From Bacteroidota bacterium (GTDB lineage Bacteria > Bacteroidota > Bacteroidia > Chitinophagales > Chitinophagaceae), in NCBI GenBank assembly GCA_018266775.1, contig JAFDZS010000001.1:248001-312000 (forward strand): DNA of 64,000 nt, read 5' to 3'. A model generated the notes under the pieces. The model saw nothing but the letters and a program-made list of their open reading frames with translations, was not told the origin of the DNA and made no database searches. The position numbers and the translations under genes are program-made. Shown in pieces: positions 33,527 to 43,060 of this stretch. Each line of letters opens with the position of its first letter. Position 1 is the first letter of the stretch.

Positions 33527-35037
33527 GGCATTGTTTCTCCATTATATTTTGTTTAATGATCCTGGCACTGGGCAGTTGTTCGGTTAGCCGGAATAGTTAT
33601 TCCCCCACTAAAAAATACCCCAAACAACAATTACAGCAGGATTTTACCCTGCTCAGGAATATCCTGGAAAAAAAACATCCATCTCTTTACTGGTACACCA
33701 GCAAAGACAGTATGGATATGTACTTTGACCGGTATTACAATGCTATACAGGACAGTATGACCGAACAGCAATTTGGCTGGAAGATCATTGCACCGCTTAC
33801 CGATAAAATTCATTGCGGCCACACCAGCTTTGGAATGAGCAAGGCGTACAATAAATGGGTAGACAATAAAATCATTCCTTCCTTCCCGTTGTTTTTGAAG
33901 GTATGGAATGATACGATGGCTGTAACAGCTAACCTTAACCGAAAAGATTCTGTGCTGAAACGCGGTACTTTAATTACCGGCATCAACGGCTTAAGCAATA
34001 CCCGCCTTATTGATACCATGTTTACGTACATGACAGAAGACGGACAGGCCAACAACGTAAACTACCTGAGGCTGAGCAACAATTTTCCTTACTACCACCG
34101 TAATATTTTTGGTTTAAGCAGAAAGTATACAGTGCATTACCTGGATTCCAGCAACATTGAACGAAGTGTTCAGGTTCCGTTATTCGATCCGCCAAGAGAC
34201 AGTACCGGCCACAGGCCAAGAACCAACCCGCCGCCACCACCATTAACGCGGCATGAAAGAAAGCAAAGGCAGTTGCAAAACATCCGGTCACTCGCTATAG
34301 ATACAACAAACAATACGGCCATCATTACCTTAAACACTTTTGCTACGGGCAAACTGAGAACTTTCTTCAGGCAAACATTCAGGTATATTAAAAGAACAGG
34401 CATCAGTAATGTGGTGCTGGACATACGCAGTAATGGTGGCGGCAAGATCAATCTTTCCACACTGTTAACGAAGTATGTAACACGCCGGCCTTTTAAAGTG
34501 GCCGATTCTTCCTATGCCGTTGCTAAAAGCCTGGCGCCGTATTCGCGGTACATCAAGGGAAGGTTCCTGAATAATCTCGGCCTGTTCTTTCTAACCAAAA
34601 AAAGAAAAGACGGGTTGTACCATTTTGGGATGTGGGAACGTAAAACTTATGAAGCAAAAAGGCATAATCATTTTAACGGCGATTTGTATGTGCTCATCAA
34701 TGGGCAAACTTTTTCAGCGTCTGCATTATTTTGTAATGCCGTGAAAGGGCAGCAGGGTATTACCATTATTGGTGAAGAAGCGGGCGGTGGTTGGTACGGC
34801 AACAGCGGCATTATGATACCCGATATTACTTTGCCCAACACGCACGTACGGGTACGCCTGCCTTTATTCAGGCTGGTGCAATACCATCATGTGCCCAAAG
34901 ACGGGCATGGTGTGATGCCCGATATTTACATTGGCACCAGTTATGAAGCTTTATTAAAAGGGTATGATAAAAAAATGCAGGTGGTGATGGATATGATACA
35001 CGAAAGAAATGAAGCGCAATACCGGTATAAAAGATAA
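33523..35037 (+). CDS. S41-family peptidase, lipoprotein
   Basis: A 504-residue C-terminal-processing-type protease homologue. The start is ATG 33523, overlapping the thiL stop. It gives a lipoprotein signal (MRHCFSIIFCLMILALGSC) with C19 lipidated; the GTG 18 bases earlier would spoil it. The core has VVLDIRSNGGGKINL, the nucleophile region LINGQTFSASALF and TIIGEEAGGGWYGN, with the serine in FSASA as likely nucleophile. The N-terminal ~200 residues are a Tsp-like helical/PDZ region. It is probably anchored in the envelope and cleaves C-termini of misfolded or precursor proteins; the substrate is unknown. Confidence 0.85.
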   Translation: MRHCFSIIFCLMILALGSCSVSRNSYSPTKKYPKQQLQQDFTLLRNILEKKHPSLYWYTSKDSMDMYFDRYYNAIQDSMTEQQFGWKIIAPLTDKIHCGHTSFGMSKAYNKWVDNKIIPSFPLFLKVWNDTMAVTANLNRKDSVLKRGTLITGINGLSNTRLIDTMFTYMTEDGQANNVNYLRLSNNFPYYHRNIFGLSRKYTVHYLDSSNIERSVQVPLFDPPRDSTGHRPRTNPPPPPLTRHERKQRQLQNIRSLAIDTTNNTAIITLNTFATGKLRTFFRQTFRYIKRTGISNVVLDIRSNGGGKINLSTLLTKYVTRRPFKVADSSYAVAKSLAPYSRYIKGRFLNNLGLFFLTKKRKDGLYHFGMWERKTYEAKRHNHFNGDLYVLINGQTFSASALFCNAVKGQQGITIIGEEAGGGWYGNSGIMIPDITLPNTHVRVRLPLFRLVQYHHVPKDGHGVMPDIYIGTSYEALLKGYDKKMQVVMDMIHERNEAQYRYKR

Positions 35038-35040
35038 ATT

Positions 35041-35829
35041 TTACTGGATCATAAAATCATCTGCATCCCGCAGAAAAGGAAACTTCATTCTTACTTCATT
35101 TAATTTATCTTTCGAAAGGGTTATCGTGTTGATGTCTTCTTCTTCTGCCATGTGATACAATACCTGGCCCATCGGATCAATAACCAATGTATTGCCGCTG
35201 TAATGAATATTCTTATCATCATCACCCACGCGGTTTACCCCAACAACATAACATTGGTTTTCGATAGCCCTGGCACACAACAATGTTTTCCAGGCATGGC
35301 TGCGGCGTTCGGGCCAGTTGGCCACATAAATCAGCACATCATATTCCGGTTCTCCCTCTTCCGATTTTTGACGGCTCCACACAGGAAACCGCAGGTCGTA
35401 ACATACCAGCAGGTTTATTTTCCATCCTTTTACTGATGCAATAAGCCGCTTGTTGCCTGCACTGTAATGCTGGTCTTCTTCTGCATAAGCAAATAAATGG
35501 CGTTTGTTATAATAACCATACTGGCCGTTGGGTAACATCCAGATGAGCCGGTTGTAATACTTCCCTTCATCTTCTATAATAGCGCTGCCGGTGAGGATAA
35601 TATTGTAACGGTTACTTACCATTTTCATCCACTCCACCGTTTCTCCTTCCATGGTTTCAGCAAGTGCATCGGCACGCATGCTGAAGCCGGTGGTGAACAT
35701 TTCAGGCAATATTACAATTTCTGTTTTGCTGCTGAGGCTGTTGATTTTTTCCTGCAGCATAGAGAGGTTTGCTGCTTTATCTTCCCAATATAAGTTGGTT
35801 TGAATGGTTGTTATAGTAAGTGTAGACAT
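35041..35829 (-). CDS. Nitrilase-family omega-amidase
   Basis: A 262-residue carbon-nitrogen hydrolase. The Glu-Lys-Cys triad appears as E in VILPEMFTTGF, K in YYNKRHLF and C in LLVCYDLRFP. The TGFSM and YDLRFPVWSR segments match YafV-type omega-amidases, which hydrolyse alpha-ketoglutaramate and related amides. The next gene upstream on the same strand is a methionine/glutamine-type aminotransferase, the classical partner producing that substrate. ATG 35829 is chosen because the TTG at 35853 overlaps the -7 box. Stops of this gene and the S41 gene are 3 bases apart, convergent. Confidence 0.87.
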   Translation of the reverse strand: MSTLTITTIQTNLYWEDKAANLSMLQEKINSLSSKTEIVILPEMFTTGFSMRADALAETMEGETVEWMKMVSNRYNIILTGSAIIEDEGKYYNRLIWMLPNGQYGYYNKRHLFAYAEEDQHYSAGNKRLIASVKGWKINLLVCYDLRFPVWSRQKSEEGEPEYDVLIYVANWPERRSHAWKTLLCARAIENQCYVVGVNRVGDDDKNIHYSGNTLVIDPMGQVLYHMAEEEDINTITLSKDKLNEVRMKFPFLRDADDFMIQ

Positions 35830-35850
35830 TTTTGTTTGATCAATGGATTT

Positions 35851-35858
35851 CAAAAATA
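35851..35858 (-). promoter_or_regulatory. Omega-amidase promoter, -7 box
   Basis: TATTTTTG on the minus strand, exact TAnnTTTG, about 21 bases before the ATG at 35829. Confidence 0.55.
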
Positions 35859-36056
35859 ATCATAAATATAGAACACCCCACAACTGCACCATTGCACAGC
35901 ACTCCTTTATTTTACTTTATATATTTATTTACTTTTTACGGACCACACAGGATCATAGGGAACATAGAATGCTGCGCATTGGGTTTTGCTTACAGAAGCA
36001 CAAAGGCACAGTGAATACTCTTCGCTACTTTATATACCTATATACTTTATTTACTT

Positions 36057-37205
36057 TTACACCTTCATCAACCTCCCCACAGCTTCCTCCAGTGTACTTT
36101 CCTTCTTGGCAAAACAAAAGCGCAGTACTTTGTTTTCAGTGCCGTCTTTATAAAAAACAGATACGGGTATAGATGCTACTCCATATTCTTTGGTTAAACG
36201 TATGGCCAGTTCCTTCTCGGTTTCATCAGAAATATTTTCATAACTGTATAACTGAAAATAACTGCCGTAAGAGGGTAAGGCTTTGAATTTGGTTTGCTGC
36301 ATCAGGCCTGCAAAATAATCTCTCTTTTTTTGCATAACGGCGCCCAGCTGCAAATACTTTTCTCTATGATGTAAATATTCCGCCACCGCAAATTGTGCCG
36401 GGCTGTTGCAGCTGAAACAGTTAAACTGGTGAATTTTTCTGAACTCCTGCATCAATGCCGTTGGCGCCACACAATAGCCGAGCTTCCAGCCGGTGCAGTG
36501 GTAGGTTTTTCCGAAGGAAAAGCATACAAAGCTGCGCTGTAGTAAATCCGGGTAGCGCAGCATACTCTGGTGCTGCAATCCATCAAAGATGAGGTGTTCA
36601 TACACTTCATCACATAAAATAAAAATATTGGTGTTGTGTACTATGCTGCGGAGCTGTTCAATATCATGCGCACTTAATACACTGCCTGTAGGATTATGCG
36701 GTGTGTTCAGCATGATCATTTTTGTTTGGGCAGAAATTTTTTGTTTTACTAATTCCCAGTCAATACTGTAATGGGGAAATTGTAATGGAATGCGTACCGG
36801 TATGGCGCCGTTGATTTCTATAGTGGGGATATAACTGTCATAAGCCGGTTCAAAAACAATCACTTCATCGCCGGGGTGCAATACAGTGGTAAGTGCTGTA
36901 AATATTGCATAGGTGCCACCGGGAGTAATGGTGATTTCTGTTTCAGGATTAATGGTGGCGTTGTACAGGTAATGCATTTTTTCCGACAGGGTTTCCCGCA
37001 ATGCCATCAGCCCGTTCATGTGTAGATACTGGTTGTGGCCTTTTTGCATGGCATTGTTCACCAGTGCAATCAAATCCCCGTCCATTGTAAAATCTGGAAA
37101 ACCCTGGCCCAGGTTAATGGCATTATGCTCTGCTGCTAAAACGCTCATCACCGTAAAGATCGTTGTGGTGCTGTGCGGTTGTTTGCTGTATATTAACGGT
37201 TGCAA
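36057..37205 (-). CDS. Methionine aminotransferase (YbdL-like)
   Basis: A 382-residue class I aminotransferase. INLGQGFPDF (30-39) and the PLP lysine in CFSFGKTYHCTGWKLGY are signatures of the YbdL/kynurenine-aminotransferase group, which prefers methionine or glutamine. With the neighbouring omega-amidase it would return 2-keto-4-methylthiobutyrate to methionine while removing ketoglutaramate (family knowledge plus context). The start appears to be TTG at 37205: the first Met (residue 20) lies inside the conserved SKQPHSTTTIFTVM region. The N-terminus overlaps the upstream gene's end by 83 bases. Confidence 0.85.
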   Translation of the reverse strand: MQPLIYSKQPHSTTTIFTVMSVLAAEHNAINLGQGFPDFTMDGDLIALVNNAMQKGHNQYLHMNGLMALRETLSEKMHYLYNATINPETEITITPGGTYAIFTALTTVLHPGDEVIVFEPAYDSYIPTIEINGAIPVRIPLQFPHYSIDWELVKQKISAQTKMIMLNTPHNPTGSVLSAHDIEQLRSIVHNTNIFILCDEVYEHLIFDGLQHQSMLRYPDLLQRSFVCFSFGKTYHCTGWKLGYCVAPTALMQEFRKIHQFNCFSCNSPAQFAVAEYLHHREKYLQLGAVMQKKRDYFAGLMQQTKFKALPSYGSYFQLYSYENISDETEKELAIRLTKEYGVASIPVSVFYKDGTENKVLRFCFAKKESTLEEAVGRLMKV

Positions 37206-37983
37206 GCTGCTTTTTTCTTTTTCTGCCCAAATATACAGCCCAAAGTATTGGTAACAGAAATACTGTTTTGGAAAGAATGTTGGTTACTGATTGAAACAGT
37301 TTTGCATTTGGGGCAATAGGAGCATTTAAACTGCTTAAACTATATTTCACCGGAGAGCCAAATCTGCCAGCCAGTTCCACCGGGTCTTTTTTATAAGATT
37401 TATTTATTGAATCAATACTTTGTATCCACAACGGGTTACTCCTGTTTTTCGCTGTAATTTCTGGTTCCTGGTCCGGATCAAAAAAATACCAGTTATCGTT
37501 TATTTTAGACATCACGGCAAAGTGATGGGGAAAGGCAACAATTTTATAATCATAATGTTTCAATTTCAACAGTTCAATTAAAACCGTATTTACCTGTACA
37601 CAATAACCATAAGGCTTTTTCAGAATATCATCTGCAGTAAATGAAGTGGAAAGACACAGACCGGTTAGTTTTTCCGAAACAGCAGCAATCCAGTTACTGC
37701 TTAAATCTTTTGTTGCATACCGATGGTAAAATCTTTGAGCCACCACCTCCTTGGCAAGTATTGCATAATCAAGTGTTCCGGGAATAATTTTTTTCAGCAA
37801 TGCTAAACTGTCTGTATATGTTTCCAGGGATCTTAAAGATTGTAACCGTCCTAACGAAGGGTCATACTTTTCATGTATAACTGCAGGAGGTGGCGCTTCA
37901 GTAATGTTACGGTGTATAAAATTGGGAATCAGCAGCAGCAGGGATACCGCTGTGCAGTACAGATAGTTTCGAGTATTAGTCAT
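37123..37983 (-). CDS. Transglutaminase-like membrane protein of unknown function
   Basis: A 286-residue protein I cannot name. Residues 8-22 are a signal or anchor helix and 238-253 a second hydrophobic helix followed by RKRKK, so most of the protein lies outside the cytoplasm. A Cys-His-Asp set fits a transglutaminase/cysteine-peptidase fold: C128 in YGYCVQVNTVLIELL, H153/H154 in AFPHHFAVM and D169 in WYFFDPDQEP. This is my inference from spacing and context. The 3' end overlaps the aminotransferase start by 83 bases in another frame, so the two are linked on one transcript. Confidence 0.6.
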   Translation of the reverse strand: MTNTRNYLYCTAVSLLLLIPNFIHRNITEAPPPAVIHEKYDPSLGRLQSLRSLETYTDSLALLKKIIPGTLDYAILAKEVVAQRFYHRYATKDLSSNWIAAVSEKLTGLCLSTSFTADDILKKPYGYCVQVNTVLIELLKLKHYDYKIVAFPHHFAVMSKINDNWYFFDPDQEPEITAKNRSNPLWIQSIDSINKSYKKDPVELAGRFGSPVKYSLSSLNAPIAPNAKLFQSVTNILSKTVFLLPILWAVYLGRKRKKQLATVNIQQTTAQHHNDLYGDERFSSRA

Positions 37984-38194
37984 AAGTACAGGTTGTGCTT
38001 GTCAGTTGAGATGTGCTATATACTATTATCTTAACTGTAAGCGGATTTATTACATGGATCAGGTATGCTTTTAGCTCTTGAAAACTAATAGACTTCAAGT
38101 TTAATGCAAACGTTTACTAAGGGGCATTAAAAAGACATTAATTTTTTTGAGAAGACATCGATTGAGCTATTTTTCTACAAAGCATTGGTGCAAT
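37984..38194. other. Intergenic region upstream of the transglutaminase-like gene
   Basis: About 210 bases between that gene's start and the manC terminator. I see no open frame of interest and no exact -7 match; the promoter of the transglutaminase-like gene should lie here. Confidence 0.4.
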
Positions 38195-38226
38195 AAAAAA
38201 GCACGATGTCATATCGTGCTTTTTTT
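38195..38226 (-). terminator. Terminator of manC
   Basis: Arms AAAAAAGCACGAT and ATCGTGCTTTTTT are perfectly complementary around GTCAT, 19 bases after the manC stop. Confidence 0.88.
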
Positions 38227-38244
38227 TGCCAGGATTAAAAATGC

Positions 38245-39327
38245 CTATAAAAACTTATCGCCTTTACTCCGTTTAATCTCTGCCACATATTCTTTTATTT
38301 CCTGCTCTTTATTTTTTTTGCATATCATCAGTACATCTTCCGTATCAACCACAATAAAATCATCCAGCCCCTGCAGCAGTACTAATTTTTTATTATCTGC
38401 ATGAACCATGTTTTTAGTAGCATCTATCACCACTACATTGTCACCCGCCACAGCATTTTCCAGGTAATCCTTAGCAAGGTTATCATAAGCGCTGCCCCAG
38501 GTACCCAAATCGCTCCAGCCAAAAGAGGATGGGATGATGTACACATTATCCGCTTTCTCCATAATACCATAGTCAATAGAAATATTCACGCATTGCGGGT
38601 AAATTCTGTCAATAGCTTCTTTCTCCCCATCTGTATTGAAATGATTCTTCTCTGTGTCAAATAATTCATTCAGCTCCGGCAATAATTTTTCAAACGCAGC
38701 AACAATATTTTTTACCTGCCAAACAAAAATACCGGCGTTCCATAAAAAGTCGCCACTGGCAATAAAGGTTTTCGCCAATGCCAGGTCGGGCTTTTCGGTA
38801 AAGGTTTTTACTTTATATACATTATCACTAACGGCGTGGGGCTCGTACTGGATATATCCGTAACCGGTGTTGGGGTGTGTGGGTTTAATGCCCAGTGTTA
38901 CCAATGCTTTAATGTGTGCAGTAAATTGTAATGCATCTAAGCAAATAGATTTAAAACGCTCCGGCTCCAGGATGATATGGTCAGCCGGCGCACAAATCAG
39001 GTTGGCGTTGGGGTTTAAGTGCAGCAGTTTATGTGAGATATAAGCCACACACGGCGCCGTATTTTTTCGTGAAGGTTCGCAAAGAATATTAGCCACCGGT
39101 ATTTCAGGCAACTGTGCTGCAACAATATCCTTATACTGTTCAGAAGTCACTACATAAATATTTTCTGCAGGAATAAAAGCGGCAAAACGGTCAAACGTAC
39201 CCTGTATCAATGTGCGCCCCATATTCAGTATGTCCAGGAACTGTTTGGGAAAGTCGGTACGGCTCATGGGCCAGAACCTGCTGCCGATGCCGCCGGCCAT
39301 TATTGCTACGTAATTATTTTTATCCAT
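38245..39327 (-). CDS. manC: Mannose-1-phosphate guanylyltransferase
   Basis: A 360-residue nucleotidyltransferase making GDP-mannose for polysaccharide and O-antigen synthesis. IMAGGIGSRFWPMSR (9-23) with FPKQFLD is the signature of the ManC/GMP family, and CEPSRKNTAPCV and FTEKPD confirm it. The isomerase half found in bifunctional ManC proteins is absent, which is normal for Bacteroidota. kdsD lies just upstream on the same strand with a 56-base gap that contains a 7-bp inverted repeat, and both serve envelope glycan precursors. Confidence 0.92.
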   Translation of the reverse strand: MDKNNYVAIMAGGIGSRFWPMSRTDFPKQFLDILNMGRTLIQGTFDRFAAFIPAENIYVVTSEQYKDIVAAQLPEIPVANILCEPSRKNTAPCVAYISHKLLHLNPNANLICAPADHIILEPERFKSICLDALQFTAHIKALVTLGIKPTHPNTGYGYIQYEPHAVSDNVYKVKTFTEKPDLALAKTFIASGDFLWNAGIFVWQVKNIVAAFEKLLPELNELFDTEKNHFNTDGEKEAIDRIYPQCVNISIDYGIMEKADNVYIIPSSFGWSDLGTWGSAYDNLAKDYLENAVAGDNVVVIDATKNMVHADNKKLVLLQGLDDFIVVDTEDVLMICKKNKEQEIKEYVAEIKRSKGDKFL

Positions 39328-39342
39328 GTGTGGTTAATTTAG

Positions 39343-39365
39343 CAGGTACAGTAACGCAGTACCTG
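39343..39365 (-). promoter_or_regulatory. Inverted repeat between kdsD and manC
   Basis: CAGGTAC and GTACCTG arms separated by 9 bases in the 56-base gap. No T-run follows; it may be an operator, an RNA-processing hairpin or chance. Confidence 0.3.
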
Positions 39366-39383
39366 TTGGGATGTTGTGTGTTT

Positions 39384-40352
39384 TTATATGATTCCTTCTC
39401 GGATCAGGTCGTGAATATGAATGATACCGCCATAAATTCCGTTATTTTCCATTACCACCAGCTGGCTGATGTCGTTGCTGCGCAAAATATCCAGTGCTTC
39501 TGTTGCCAGCGCATCTGCATGCACTGTTTTAGGGTTTTTACTCATAATGGAGGCAGCCGTTAAGTTACTGAGGTCGCTGGTTTTTTCCAGCATGCGCCTC
39601 AGGTCGCCATCGGTAATGATACCCAAAACTTTGTTGTTGTCATCCACCACCACAGCCGTGCCCAAACGTTTTTTGGTCATTTCAACAATTACTTCTTTTA
39701 GTGTGGCAACAGGTAATACCTGCGGTTTTTCATTTTGTGCAGAAAGATCGGCCACCCGCAAATACAATCTTTTGCCCAGTATACCACCGGGGTGAAAGCG
39801 GGCAAAATCTGCACTGTTGAACCCTTTCAGTTCCATCAAACAAACAGCCAGTGCATCGCCCATTACCATTTGTGTGGTGGTGCTGGTGGTGGGCGCCAGG
39901 TTATTGGGGCAGGCTTCAATTTCAACTGTTGTATTCAGTACAATATCGCTTTGCTGCGCCAGGCTGGATTGGGTATTGCCCACCATACCGATCAGCAAAT
40001 TGCCAAAACTTTTTACTAACGAGGCTAGTACTTTAATCTCCGGGCTGTCGCCGCTTTTGCTGATGATCATTACTGTATCCTGCTGCTGAATCATGCCCAG
40101 GTCGCCGTGAATGGCATCTGCAGCATGCATAAATAATGCGGGTGTGCCGGTACTGTTGAGTGTAGCTACAATTTTTTGAGCCACAATGGCGCTTTTGCCC
40201 ACACCGCTGATGACCAGCCTGCCGCCAGACTGTGCAATGGCCTGCACCGCTTCAACAAAGTCGGTATTAATGTATGCGGCCAGCCCGCTTACGGATTGTG
40301 CTTCCAACTCAATCGTTTTGAGCGCAGAAGATATAATGGGGGATGTGCTCAT
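39384..40352 (-). CDS. kdsD: D-arabinose-5-phosphate isomerase (KpsF/GutQ family)
   Basis: A 322-residue enzyme converting ribulose-5-P to arabinose-5-P, the first step to KDO of lipopolysaccharide. A SIS domain (~30-170, GRLVISGVGKSAIVAQKIVA and ISKSGDSPE) is followed by two CBS domains (~200-320). HGDLGMI and FHPGG are diagnostic. The ATG at 40352 is preferred: it follows the -7 box at 40362-40369, while the TTG at 40397 lies upstream of it. Confidence 0.92.
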   Translation of the reverse strand: MSTSPIISSALKTIELEAQSVSGLAAYINTDFVEAVQAIAQSGGRLVISGVGKSAIVAQKIVATLNSTGTPALFMHAADAIHGDLGMIQQQDTVMIISKSGDSPEIKVLASLVKSFGNLLIGMVGNTQSSLAQQSDIVLNTTVEIEACPNNLAPTTSTTTQMVMGDALAVCLMELKGFNSADFARFHPGGILGKRLYLRVADLSAQNEKPQVLPVATLKEVIVEMTKKRLGTAVVVDDNNKVLGIITDGDLRRMLEKTSDLSNLTAASIMSKNPKTVHADALATEALDILRSNDISQLVVMENNGIYGGIIHIHDLIREGII

Positions 40353-40361
40353 TTTGTGCCG

Positions 40362-40369
40362 CAAACCTA
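40362..40369 (-). promoter_or_regulatory. kdsD promoter, -7 box
   Basis: TAGGTTTG on the minus strand, exact TAnnTTTG, 9 bases before the ATG, implying a very short leader. Confidence 0.55.
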
Positions 40370-40674
40370 CTTTAATTCGGGCATAATGCAAAGGCAATGC
40401 TTTTCTTATTTACCAGTGGATTTTCTCTATCTGTTTAAATCAAAATACAATACACAGAGACCGCCTGCCTGCGGTGATTTTATAGCCTGTTTGATATTAT
40501 TTGCTTGCTTTTTGTTAATTTTTGAGTATCTTAAATGATTATAACCGTTTCGGCGGTGCAGCAGGCTTCAAACCCTTGCTTTTACAGCGCAGGAGCGTTA
40601 CCTTCGCTGCCCGTTTTAAACGCTTTGTTTACAATAAAAACGACACCAAGATACCGTGTGAAGGAAAATTTGAT
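40370..40674. other. Intergenic region between kdsD and recQ
   Basis: About 305 bases with the kdsD promoter at its left edge. No gene or repeat is apparent. An in-frame extension of recQ runs back to 40522, but it reads like non-coding sequence. Confidence 0.4.
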
Positions 40675-42966
40675 ATGGCTACAACTAAATCATCTGCGGC
40701 TAAACCTAAAACCACTACTAAAAAAGCAACCCAATCCACAACGGATAAAAAAGCAGCTGCAATAACATTTCCCGACCTCAACGCCGACTTACAAAAGCAT
40801 TTCGGGCTTGAACAATTTCGTGGCCCGCAGGAAGCCATCATCAAAAACCTGCTTTCAGGCAGCGATACATTTGTGATCATGCCCACCGGGGGCGGCAAAA
40901 GTTTGTGTTACCAGCTGCCCGCCATCATCAGCGATGGAGTGGCTATTGTAGTTTCGCCGCTTATAGCTTTAATGAAAAACCAGGTTGACCTGGTAAGAAG
41001 TTACAGCAGTAAAGATGATGTGGCGCATTTTTTAAACAGCACCCTCAACAAAGGGCAGCAGAAAATTGTTAAGGACGACCTCACTTCCGGCAAAACCAAA
41101 ATGCTGTATGTGGCGCCGGAAACCATGACCAAGGAAGAAAATGTTTCTTTCTTTAAAGACCTGAAGATTTCTTTTTTTGCGGTGGATGAAGCGCATTGTA
41201 TTTCTGAATGGGGCCACGATTTCAGGCCGGAATACCGCCGCCTGCGGGAGATCATGGATATGATTGATGAAAAAATTCCTGTGATTGCCCTCACCGCCAC
41301 CGCCACACCCAAAGTACAGAGTGATATTGTAAAAAACCTGGGATTGCGCAGTCCCAATATCTTTATTTCATCGTTCAACCGGGGCAATTTGTATTACGAA
41401 ATTCAGCCCAAGATCAATAAAGATCAAACCAATAAAAGCATTGTACGTTTTATTCAGCAGCATAAAAATAAAAGCGGTATCATTTATACCCTCAACCGCA
41501 AAACAACGGAAGAATTAGCCGATATGCTGATGGCCAATGGTATCAAAGCCGTGGCCTATCATGCCGGGTTAGACGCTAAGCTGCGTGCCGACCGGCAGGA
41601 CCAGTTTTTGAATGAAGATGTGGATGTGATTGTGGCTACTATTGCTTTTGGTATGGGTATTGATAAACCCGATGTACGATTTGTAATTCATTATAACATT
41701 CCCAAATCCATCGAAAATTATTACCAGGAAACCGGCCGTGCCGGCCGCGATGGTATGGAAGGCAAATGCATTCTCTACTATTCGCATAAAGATGTGGCCA
41801 AGCTGGAACATTTTATGCGGGATAAACCACTTAGCGAACGCGAAGTGGGCGCCCAGCTGATTAACGAAACAGTGAGCTATGCCGAAAGCAGTGTATGCCG
41901 CCGCAAAACCCTGCTGCATTATTTTGGTGAAGAGTACGACGACAGCAAAAGCTGCGGCAACTGCGACAACTGCCTGAACCCGAAAGAACGCATTGAAGCA
42001 AAAGCTGAAACGGTTACTGTACTCAAAACCATCAAGGCGCTGGAAGAACGTTTTCCTATTGATTATGTACAACTGATACTAACCGGTAAAGCCACACCCG
42101 CCGTTAAAATGTACCGCCACGATGAGCTGGATGTTTTTGCCAGCGGCAACGATAAGGAACCGCATTTCTGGAACAGCCTCATCCGCCAGATGCTCCTCGC
42201 CGGTATCATTGCAAAAGACATTGTGGAATATGGTTTACTGAAGCTGACAAAGAAGGGCGAAGCCTTCTTAAAAAAACCCACCTCTTTCAAAATTGCATTG
42301 AATAATTTATTTGAAGATGCCAATGCCGACGATGAAGAAGGCGATAACGGCGCAGGTAATGCTCCCGGTGCGGCTGATGAAAAGTTGGTGGAAATGCTGA
42401 AAGATGTGCGTAAGCGGGTGGCCCGTGAAAAAAACCTGCCGCCTTTTGTAATCTTTTTAGAAAGCAGCCTGGAAGATATGGCCATCATGTATCCTACCAC
42501 TATGGCTGAACTGGAAAAGATCAGTGGCGTAAGCAAGGGCAAGGCTTTACGTTATGGCAAACCGTTTTTAGATGTGATTGTACGGTATGTAGAAGAAAAT
42601 GATATCACCCGGCCCGATGATTTTGTGATGAAGAGTGTAGCCAATAAAAACAACAACAAAATATTCATCATCCAGAATATTGATAAAAAAATACCGCTGG
42701 AAACCGTGGCCAAAAACCGCGGCCTGCGTATTGATGAACTGCTGGAAGAAATGGAAACCATTGTAGCCAGCGGCACCAAACTGAATTTAGATTATGCCAT
42801 TGATGAAATGGTGGACGAATATGAGCAGGACGAAATCATCGACTACTTTAAAGGCTGCGAAACCTCCTCTTTACAGGTAGCCCAGGAAGAACTGGCCGAC
42901 AGTAATTTTAACTGGGAGCAGCTCAAGCTCATGCGCATTAAGTTTTTATGCGAATACGGCAATTGA
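40675..42966 (+). CDS. recQ: ATP-dependent DNA helicase RecQ
   Basis: A 763-residue 3'-5' helicase. After a Lys/Thr-rich N-terminal tail (about 1-30), the motifs are FRGPQEAII, MPTGGGKSLCYQLP (Walker A), DEAHC (Walker B), TATATP, QETGRAGRDG, and the zinc-binding CRRK...CGNCDNC. RQC and HRDC domains follow (LPPFVIFLESSLEDMA), plus a C-terminal helical extension. The ATG 40675 start (MATTKSSAAKPK) is chosen over the frame upstream to 40522. It probably functions in recombination and fork repair. Confidence 0.93.
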   Translation: MATTKSSAAKPKTTTKKATQSTTDKKAAAITFPDLNADLQKHFGLEQFRGPQEAIIKNLLSGSDTFVIMPTGGGKSLCYQLPAIISDGVAIVVSPLIALMKNQVDLVRSYSSKDDVAHFLNSTLNKGQQKIVKDDLTSGKTKMLYVAPETMTKEENVSFFKDLKISFFAVDEAHCISEWGHDFRPEYRRLREIMDMIDEKIPVIALTATATPKVQSDIVKNLGLRSPNIFISSFNRGNLYYEIQPKINKDQTNKSIVRFIQQHKNKSGIIYTLNRKTTEELADMLMANGIKAVAYHAGLDAKLRADRQDQFLNEDVDVIVATIAFGMGIDKPDVRFVIHYNIPKSIENYYQETGRAGRDGMEGKCILYYSHKDVAKLEHFMRDKPLSEREVGAQLINETVSYAESSVCRRKTLLHYFGEEYDDSKSCGNCDNCLNPKERIEAKAETVTVLKTIKALEERFPIDYVQLILTGKATPAVKMYRHDELDVFASGNDKEPHFWNSLIRQMLLAGIIAKDIVEYGLLKLTKKGEAFLKKPTSFKIALNNLFEDANADDEEGDNGAGNAPGAADEKLVEMLKDVRKRVAREKNLPPFVIFLESSLEDMAIMYPTTMAELEKISGVSKGKALRYGKPFLDVIVRYVEENDITRPDDFVMKSVANKNNNKIFIIQNIDKKIPLETVAKNRGLRIDELLEEMETIVASGTKLNLDYAIDEMVDEYEQDEIIDYFKGCETSSLQVAQEELADSNFNWEQLKLMRIKFLCEYGN

Positions 42967-43060
42967 TTACAGATTTTTGATTCAATATTGCTGATTTTTG
43001 AGCGAATACCCTTATTTTTGCAGCCCAATTAATAATTATTAATCAATAATTATTAAACAT

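Noticed and set aside
35870-36056. Similar low-complexity intergenic phrases here and near 43270-43380
   Set aside because: They share short words such as CATAGG and ACTTTATATA, but no alignment long enough to call a repeat by eye.
40522-40674. N-terminal extension of RecQ
   Set aside because: Those 51 codons read like translated intergenic DNA; the helicase has a natural Lys/Thr-rich start at ATG 40675.
41569-42072. 167-codon minus-strand frame opposite recQ
   Set aside because: Shadow of the helicase core, with no motif and no plausible start signals.
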